Shown here: piece by piece, positions 15,329 through 20,138 of the stretch
Position numbering within the stretch: position 1 is the stretch's first letter
Layout: each line of letters starts with the position of its first letter
Source of the DNA: Saprospiraceae bacterium UBA7328
Lineage (GTDB): Bacteria > Bacteroidota > Bacteroidia > Chitinophagales > Saprospiraceae
Assembly: GCA_002471345.1 (NCBI GenBank)
Contig: DKPS01000274.1
Coordinates: forward strand, 1-20,138
DNA: 20,138 nt
Direction: 5' to 3'
Notes under the pieces: model-generated
Seen by the model: only the letters and a program-made list of their open reading frames with translations
Told to the model about the DNA's origin: nothing
Database searches by the model: none
Translations under genes and position numbers: made by a program

Positions 15329-16207
15329 TTGATCTGTTTCGGTGAAATAATTTGGGATTGCCTGCCTACGGGGAAAGTGCTTGGTGGTGCACAATTAAAT
15401 ATGTCTGTGCAAATGCACAACATTGGCTTAATTCCTACTCTAGTCACTGCTGTAGGTAAAGATGACCTCGGTGAAGAAATGCTTAATGATGTAAAAGCCC
15501 TTGGATTAGATATCGCGTCCTTGGCTCAAATTGATAAATATCCTACCAGTCGTGTTGATATTATTCTTGATGATCAGGGTAGAGCAACTTACGACATAAA
15601 GATGCCAGTGGCGTGGGATGCTATTCCAATCACTAAAGAGCACTTCAAAATAGCGGAGGACAAAGGTGTGATTTTTGGTAGTATGGCCCAGCGGATGGAT
15701 GATGATTCATATCACAATTTGGATCTACTTCTTGAACATTCCACTTTGAATTTTTTCGACGCTAATTTTAGATTGCCATTTACGACTAAAGAACTGTTGG
15801 TCAAATATTTACCTCATTCTCATATTTTTAAAATTAATGATGAGGAGTTGCCGATATTAATGAAATGGATGGAAAAATCTTATGATGAAGATGATGGGTT
15901 GAATTATCTGTCAGATGAGTATAGTATTGATCATATCATTTTAACTAAAGGAGCCGAGGGATCTAAAATTCTAAGCAAAGGAATATTCCATCAACATGGT
16001 GGTTATAAGGTGGATGTTGACGATACAGTAGGATGTGGTGATGCATTCACTGCAGGATTCGTATTTGGTGTTAAGAAGGAGTGGGATATGAATGATGTTC
16101 AAGATTTTGCCAGTGCCTTAAGCGCGGTAGTTGCCTCTAAAAAGGGTGGATGTTGTCTTACTTCTTTAGCTGAAGTGAATGCGCTCAGAGCATCTAGATT
16201 CAATTGA
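15329..16207 (+). CDS. PfkB-family carbohydrate kinase
   Basis: This 292-residue cytoplasmic ribokinase/fructokinase-type enzyme phosphorylates a sugar or sugar-like alcohol with ATP. The N-terminal motif GGAQLNMSVQM (19-29) is PfkB signature 1. FDANFRLPF (143-151) and KINDEE (168-173) fit the family, and signature 2 is DDTVGCGDAFTAGF (231-244) with the catalytic base D238. The closest general type is the fructokinase-like group with the CFGEIIWDCLP opening. The start is TTG at 15329; the frame has a TAG at 15314-15316 and no other start between, so TTG is forced. The gene follows the M20 gene by 19 bases. Its stop is one base from the stop of the convergent exonuclease gene. Confidence 0.9.
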   Translation: MICFGEIIWDCLPTGKVLGGAQLNMSVQMHNIGLIPTLVTAVGKDDLGEEMLNDVKALGLDIASLAQIDKYPTSRVDIILDDQGRATYDIKMPVAWDAIPITKEHFKIAEDKGVIFGSMAQRMDDDSYHNLDLLLEHSTLNFFDANFRLPFTTKELLVKYLPHSHIFKINDEELPILMKWMEKSYDEDDGLNYLSDEYSIDHIILTKGAEGSKILSKGIFHQHGGYKVDVDDTVGCGDAFTAGFVFGVKKEWDMNDVQDFASALSAVVASKKGGCCLTSLAEVNALRASRFN

Positions 16208-16208
16208 C

Positions 16209-16973
16209 TTAAAATTCGATTTGTAATTCAATAGGGCAGTGATCACTTCCCATTGTATTTGTGTGAATAATGCTGTCTTTAATGTTGTCTCTCAATCTTT
16301 CATCTACCAGAAAGTAGTCTAACCTCCAGCCTACATTTTTGGCTCTTGCTCCAAATCTTACACTCCAAAAGGTGTATTCTACTTTTTCAGGATAAAGAGT
16401 TCTATATGCATCAACAAGTCCAACATCGAGTAGACCTTGTATGCCATCTATTTCTACTTGAGTGTACCCTGATGTTTTATTATAATTTGGTTTGGGACGA
16501 GCAAGGTCAATAGGTTGATGTGCTACATTAAAATCACCAGTCACAATAATTGGCTTTTTCTTTCTTAATTGTTTCAAATATTTTGCAAATGCCGCGTCCC
16601 ATGTGGCCCTATAATCCAAACGTTTTAATCCACTTCCTGAATTAGGGACATATACGTCGACCATAATGAACTGCTCAAACTCGGTAGCGATTACTCTTCC
16701 TTCATGGTCATGTTCATCTATACCTATATTCACAGTTACCGACTCAGGTTTTACTTTTGATAATATAGATACTCCGGAGTAGCCTTTTTTATCTGCCGAA
16801 TGTGTATTTATTTCATATCCACTTATTTCAGATAAAGCTTCTTCTACTTGATCATTTTGAGCTTTCGTCTCTTGAAGGCAAAAAACATCTGCATTTATAG
16901 AGTTGAATTCATTTACAAAATCTTTTTTTACTGATGCTCTAATGCCATTTACGTTCCAGGATATGATTTTCAT
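16209..16973 (-). CDS. xth: Exodeoxyribonuclease III (AP endonuclease)
   Basis: This 254-residue DNA-repair nuclease of the ExoIII/APE1 family cuts DNA at abasic sites and degrades 3' ends in a metal-dependent way. All catalytic residues are visible: N7 in SWNVNGIRA, E35 in LQETKA, Y108 in VYVPNSG, D147 and N149 in TGDFNVAH, D219 in WRLDYFLVD, and D244-H245 in MGSDHCPIEL. Length is normal. It lies 43 bases after glutaryl-CoA dehydrogenase on the same strand, so read-through from that gene is likely. I see no damage-response motif. Confidence 0.97.
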   Translation of the reverse strand: MKIISWNVNGIRASVKKDFVNEFNSINADVFCLQETKAQNDQVEEALSEISGYEINTHSADKKGYSGVSILSKVKPESVTVNIGIDEHDHEGRVIATEFEQFIMVDVYVPNSGSGLKRLDYRATWDAAFAKYLKQLRKKKPIIVTGDFNVAHQPIDLARPKPNYNKTSGYTQVEIDGIQGLLDVGLVDAYRTLYPEKVEYTFWSVRFGARAKNVGWRLDYFLVDERLRDNIKDSIIHTNTMGSDHCPIELQIEF

Positions 16974-17016
16974 AAGTATTGCGTGTTGTGATAAGACCTG
17001 TCAGGTTCCAATGTTA

Positions 17017-18219
17017 TTAGCTAAAAGCATTTAGTCCTGTTACATCATGACCAGTTATCAATAAATGTACATCATGAGTTCCTTCATAAGTTAATACAGT
17101 TTCGAGATTCATCATATGACGCATCATTGGATACTCACTTGTGATTCCCATTCCACCATGTATTTGACGAGCTTCTCTTGCGATTTGTAATGCTATCCAG
17201 ACGTTATTTCTTTTAGCCATTGAGATTTGAGCTGGAGTGGCTTTACCTTGATTAGCCAATGTGCCTAGTCTCCACACCAGTAGTTGAGCTTTGGTGATTT
17301 CTGTAATCATCTCTGCCAGTTTCTTTTGTGTAAGTTGAAACTGTCCAATGGGTCTGCCAAACTGAATTCGTTCTTGACTATACCTCAATGCTGCATCGTA
17401 GCAATCCATAGCGGCACCAATCGCACCCCAAGAGATCCCGTATCGAGCCTTTGAAAGACAAGAGAGTGGGCCTTTAAGTCCTGATATATCAGGAAAAACA
17501 TTCTCCTTTGGCACTCTTACATCTTCAAAAACCAATTCTCCTGTAATAGAAGCTCTGAGCGACCATTTACCTTCGATTTTAGGTGCCGAGAAACCTTTCA
17601 TCCCTTTCTCGATTACCATCCCTCTTATTCTATTGGTCTCGTCTTTCGCCCAGACTACAGCAATGTCAGCAATGGGACTATTGGTAATCCACATTTTGGC
17701 GCCATTGAGAATATATGCATCACCATCGTCTTTAATATTCGTGACCATTTCTCCAGGATTGGATCCATGATCAGGTTCGGTAAGACCAAAACATCCTATG
17801 ATCTCACCACTTGCCAATTTGGGCAGGTAATCACTCTTTTGTTTCTCTGTGCCATACTTGGATATGGGGAACATTACTAATGAGCCTTGTACTGACGCCA
17901 TAGAACGTATTCCACTATCACCTCTCTCTAGCTCTTGCATGATGATACCATAAGTGATTTCATCCATTCCACCACCTCCATATTCTGCTGAAATACTTGG
18001 TCCTAGAGCTCCCAGCTCTCCCATTTGTTTGTATAGATGTAGTGGGCACTCATTTTGCTCCGCACAACTTTCAATAATTGGAAGGACTTCCTTTGATACC
18101 CAAGTTCTTACTGAATCTCTAATCATTTTATGCTCTTCTGTGAGCAAATCATCGATTCCAAAATAATCATGATTTTTAAACAGATCAGATTTGTTAGATC
18201 GATGTATGACCTTCTCCAT
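17017..18219 (-). CDS. gcdH: Glutaryl-CoA dehydrogenase (acyl-CoA dehydrogenase family)
   Basis: This 400-residue FAD enzyme oxidises and decarboxylates glutaryl-CoA to crotonyl-CoA in lysine/tryptophan breakdown. General acyl-CoA dehydrogenase marks are GCFGLTEPDHGSNPG, WITNSPIADI and ERIQFGRPIGQFQLTQ. The glutaryl-CoA type is indicated by KWSLRASITGELVFEDV and by the C-terminal block TYEGTHDVHLLITGHDVTGL, with the catalytic base E379 in YEGTHD as in the human enzyme. Length is normal and the N-terminus shows no export signal. A perfect TAnnTTTG -7 box lies 24 bases upstream. No other lysine-degradation gene is in the window, but a CoA-ligase gene lies upstream beyond the second M20 gene. 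Confidence 0.93.
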   Translation of the reverse strand: MEKVIHRSNKSDLFKNHDYFGIDDLLTEEHKMIRDSVRTWVSKEVLPIIESCAEQNECPLHLYKQMGELGALGPSISAEYGGGGMDEITYGIIMQELERGDSGIRSMASVQGSLVMFPISKYGTEKQKSDYLPKLASGEIIGCFGLTEPDHGSNPGEMVTNIKDDGDAYILNGAKMWITNSPIADIAVVWAKDETNRIRGMVIEKGMKGFSAPKIEGKWSLRASITGELVFEDVRVPKENVFPDISGLKGPLSCLSKARYGISWGAIGAAMDCYDAALRYSQERIQFGRPIGQFQLTQKKLAEMITEITKAQLLVWRLGTLANQGKATPAQISMAKRNNVWIALQIAREARQIHGGMGITSEYPMMRHMMNLETVLTYEGTHDVHLLITGHDVTGLNAFS

Positions 18220-18242
18220 ATATAAGTTTGTTTAGCTTAATG

Positions 18243-18250
18243 CAAATGTA
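18243..18250 (-). promoter_or_regulatory. Bacteroidetes-type -7 promoter box for glutaryl-CoA dehydrogenase
   Basis: On the minus strand this reads TACATTTG, a perfect match to TAnnTTTG, the -7 element of the Bacteroidetes primary sigma factor. It lies 24 bases before the ATG at 18219, giving a short leader of roughly 15-20 bases. A -33 TTG is not obvious. Confidence 0.42.
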
Positions 18251-18295
18251 TACGATATTCATAAAGGGCTAAAGCATTTTGCACAATGTTTTAAA

Positions 18296-18309
18296 AGAAA
18301 CAAGTTTCT
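18296..18309. promoter_or_regulatory. Palindrome upstream of the glutaryl-CoA dehydrogenase promoter
   Basis: AGAAAC-AA-GTTTCT is a 14-bp inverted repeat with perfect 6-bp arms. It starts about 45 bases upstream of the -7 box, in the 161-base gap between the second M20 gene and glutaryl-CoA dehydrogenase. It could be an operator for a dimeric regulator; no candidate regulator lies next to it. Confidence 0.28.
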
Positions 18310-18380
18310 GCCAATCTTATAAAGTATAGAATGCCTAATGTGATGTAAGTCAATTGAAGTTTGACAAAATAAACTTAGAT

Positions 18381-19853
18381 CTAATTATTTCTATAATTCA
18401 AAGGAGGCTCTCTATTGCCGAGCAATGCTTCGTATTCAAATTCTGCGCCTTGCCTCTCTTTTAATTCATGCTGAGCTTTTGCTACTACTGCAGGGTTTTT
18501 GAAGATATCTACACCGGTAAGTGCCATTGTTTTAGCAGCTATCATCATTCCTTTATGGCCAATACTCATTCCCCCAGCAGCCACTGCTTGCCAGCTATGT
18601 GCTGAAGTGCCCGGAACCCAAGTTGCTGCACTCATGCCAGCTGTAGGAACGAGCCAACTTACATCACCTACATCTGTTGAATATGGTGCAGCACGTTCTG
18701 TAACATAGAATTCAGCAACATTTTCTGCGTCCTCAGGAGAAACTTTCATATCTGGATAAGACTTCATTATTTCTTCAGCAAATTTTCTTTCATCTGCTGT
18801 ATACGAGACTCCTCCCACTTTACTGAGGCTTTTGTACATGACTTCTGCTAATGCTGCATTAGGTAACACATTATAGGAACCTCCAATCACTTCATAATCC
18901 ATAGTTGTACCTGTACCAAGTGCAGCCCCTTCTGCGCATTTTACCAATCGATTAAAAATACTTTTCACATCACGCATATGTGGATGCCGTATGTAGTAGT
19001 ATACTTCTGCCTCGGCTGGGACTACATTTGGAGCTTCCCCTCCTTTTGTGATGACATAATGGATGCGAGTCTCTTGAGGTACATGTTCTCTTAGCATATT
19101 AGCCATGTCATTCATTGCTTCTACTCCGTCTAAAGCACTCCTCCCTCTATGTGGGGCTCCTGCTGCATGACTTGCAGCCCCATGAAATCTAAATTTTGCT
19201 GATTTTATTGCTAAACATGAACCTGCTCCTGCACTGTTTCCATCTCCAGGATGCCAGTTCAACATTACATCTACATTATCGAAAACTCCTTCTCTAGACA
19301 TATATACTTTTCCTGATCCTCCTTCTTCAGCCGGAGTCCCAAAAACCTGAATTGTGCCTGACCCACCAGATTTTTCTAACCATTCTTTAATAGCTATCCC
19401 AGAAGCAGCAGAAGCGGTTCCAAATAGATGATGTCCACAGGCATGTCCAGCAGTACAGCCTTCTCGTTCTTTTTTATAGGGTACAGCATCTTGTGATACT
19501 CCAGGTAAAGCATCAAACTCTGCTAATATGCCAATAACTGGTCTTCCAGATCCGTAAGTTGCAGAGAATGCAGTAGGAATATTTGCTACTCCAGCTTCCA
19601 CCATAAACCCTGCTTTTTTAAGTGTAGTTTGTAAAAGTTCTGTACTCTTATGCTCTATATAGCCCAATTCTGCATGAGTCCAAATTTGATGAGCTATATC
19701 AGCATAATGATCAGCTTTTTTATCCAATGAATTAATGATCATTTTATCATCTGACGAGGTGGATATTTCAGAGGTTTTTTGTGCTGAAGCACAAGAAGCA
19801 AAAGAAAAAATAACTGATATCAAAACACCAGAAATGAAATTATAGAAATTCAT
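18381..19853 (-). CDS. Exported M20 amidohydrolase, AbgB-like (aminobenzoyl-glutamate utilisation B type)
   Basis: This 490-residue M20D amidohydrolase has a complete metal site: C139-G-H141 in GHACGHH, E176/E177 in FGTPAEEGGSGK, H201 in NWHPG, H265 in IHYVITKGGEAPNVVP, and a late His in GTSAHSWQ. The segment FHGAASHAAGAPHRGRSALDGVEAMN (223-248) is typical of the AbgB subgroup. The N-terminus is an export signal with a possible lipobox (SFASC, lipid on C21), or a standard signal cut near SAQ. Family enzymes hydrolyse N-acyl amino acids or p-aminobenzoyl-glutamate; the true substrate is unknown. It lies 71 bases after the acyl-CoA synthetase gene on the same strand and may share its transcript. 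It is a distant paralogue of the plus-strand M20 gene in this window. Confidence 0.92.
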   Translation of the reverse strand: MNFYNFISGVLISVIFSFASCASAQKTSEISTSSDDKMIINSLDKKADHYADIAHQIWTHAELGYIEHKSTELLQTTLKKAGFMVEAGVANIPTAFSATYGSGRPVIGILAEFDALPGVSQDAVPYKKEREGCTAGHACGHHLFGTASAASGIAIKEWLEKSGGSGTIQVFGTPAEEGGSGKVYMSREGVFDNVDVMLNWHPGDGNSAGAGSCLAIKSAKFRFHGAASHAAGAPHRGRSALDGVEAMNDMANMLREHVPQETRIHYVITKGGEAPNVVPAEAEVYYYIRHPHMRDVKSIFNRLVKCAEGAALGTGTTMDYEVIGGSYNVLPNAALAEVMYKSLSKVGGVSYTADERKFAEEIMKSYPDMKVSPEDAENVAEFYVTERAAPYSTDVGDVSWLVPTAGMSAATWVPGTSAHSWQAVAAGGMSIGHKGMMIAAKTMALTGVDIFKNPAVVAKAQHELKERQGAEFEYEALLGNREPPLNYRNN

Positions 19854-19924
19854 AAGTCTCTTTTAATTTATCGAATTAATGTTCTTGCTCTAATGTATAA
19901 ATAAGCTAGAATAGAAATTGCAGA

Positions 19925-20138
19925 TTAGTGCATTACTTGCTCTGCTTTCTCTCTCAGCACAAATTTCTGAGTTTTACCAGTTGCAGTCTTTGGTAGAGGT
20001 CCAAATAAAATATATTTAGGAGCTTTAAAATGTGCTATTTCAGATTTCACAAATTTGATCAGCTCTTCTTCCTTGACTAATTGACTGTCTTTGAGGTGTA
20101 CAAATGCACAAGGTACTTCTCCCCACTTTTCATCAGGT
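19925..20138 (-). CDS. Acyl-CoA synthetase (AMP-binding), C-terminal end only
   Basis: The last 70 codons of an AMP-forming acyl-CoA synthetase run off the right edge of the window; the stop is TAA at 19925-19927. The visible part is the mobile C-terminal domain: PDEKWGEVPCAFVHLK, then EELIKFVKSEIAHFKAPKY, and the A10 motif LPKTATGKTQKFVLRE with the catalytic Lys in TGK. The family activates a fatty or carboxylic acid through an acyl-adenylate and transfers it to CoA. This tail is typical of the FadD-like fatty-acyl group rather than acetyl-CoA synthetase. Substrate range cannot be judged from this piece. An exported amidohydrolase gene follows it. Confidence 0.9.
   Translation of the reverse strand, partial: PDEKWGEVPCAFVHLKDSQLVKEEELIKFVKSEIAHFKAPKYILFGPLPKTATGKTQKFVLREKAEQVMH

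Noticed and set aside
18349..18365. GTCAA-N7-TTGAC inverted repeat, similar in core to the MarR sites
   Set aside because: Only 5-bp arms, a different spacer and no MarR-like gene nearby; expected by chance in AT-rich DNA.

Overview
The window looks like chromosome from a low-GC member of the Bacteroidota, most likely class Cytophagia; the exact genus cannot be read from the sequence. The grounds are a TonB-dependent receptor with a carboxypeptidase-regulatory-like N-terminus followed by a DUF4249 lipoprotein, a LytS/LytTR two-component pair, an IPTL-CTERM surface protein, no clear Shine-Dalgarno sequences before the start codons, and a perfect Bacteroidetes-type -7 box (TAnnTTTG) before the glutaryl-CoA dehydrogenase gene. 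I see no RNA genes, insertion sequences, phage genes or CRISPR array. No gap between genes exceeds about 235 bases.

Layout. (1) 143-7370, all on the minus strand. In transcription order: a MarR-type regulator, a haem-type ferric-reductase-like membrane protein, an ICMT/PEMT-type membrane methyltransferase, a membrane-anchored GH3 glycosidase, a membrane protein with a 'luciferase' (DUF5519-like) domain, a SnoaL/NTF2-like small protein, and a large beta-repeat surface protein with an IPTL-CTERM tail. Two nearly identical 19-bp inverted repeats lie before marR and before the ferric-reductase-like gene, suggesting one MarR-controlled unit. (2) 7504-12678: a TonB receptor/DUF4249 outer-membrane uptake pair on the minus strand, divergent from a LytS-type kinase and LytTR regulator on the plus strand. 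The shared intergenic region holds an 11-bp direct repeat at 21-bp spacing, the geometry LytTR regulators use. (3) 12746-16207: an SDR oxidoreductase (minus), then an exported M20 amidohydrolase and a PfkB sugar kinase (plus). (4) 16209-20138, minus strand: the 3' end of an acyl-CoA synthetase, a second exported M20 amidohydrolase of AbgB type, glutaryl-CoA dehydrogenase and exonuclease III.

The genes point to an aerobic heterotroph taking up and breaking down organic matter: TonB-dependent import, extracytoplasmic amide and glycoside hydrolysis, and CoA-ester catabolism. The observations I rate highest are the paired MarR operators, the ferric-reductase-like gene with no standard start codon before its first membrane helix, the Cys-to-Glu change in the metal site of one M20 enzyme, and the phased repeats in the LytTR/TonB intergenic region. 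I did not find a complete new multi-gene system that I can defend.
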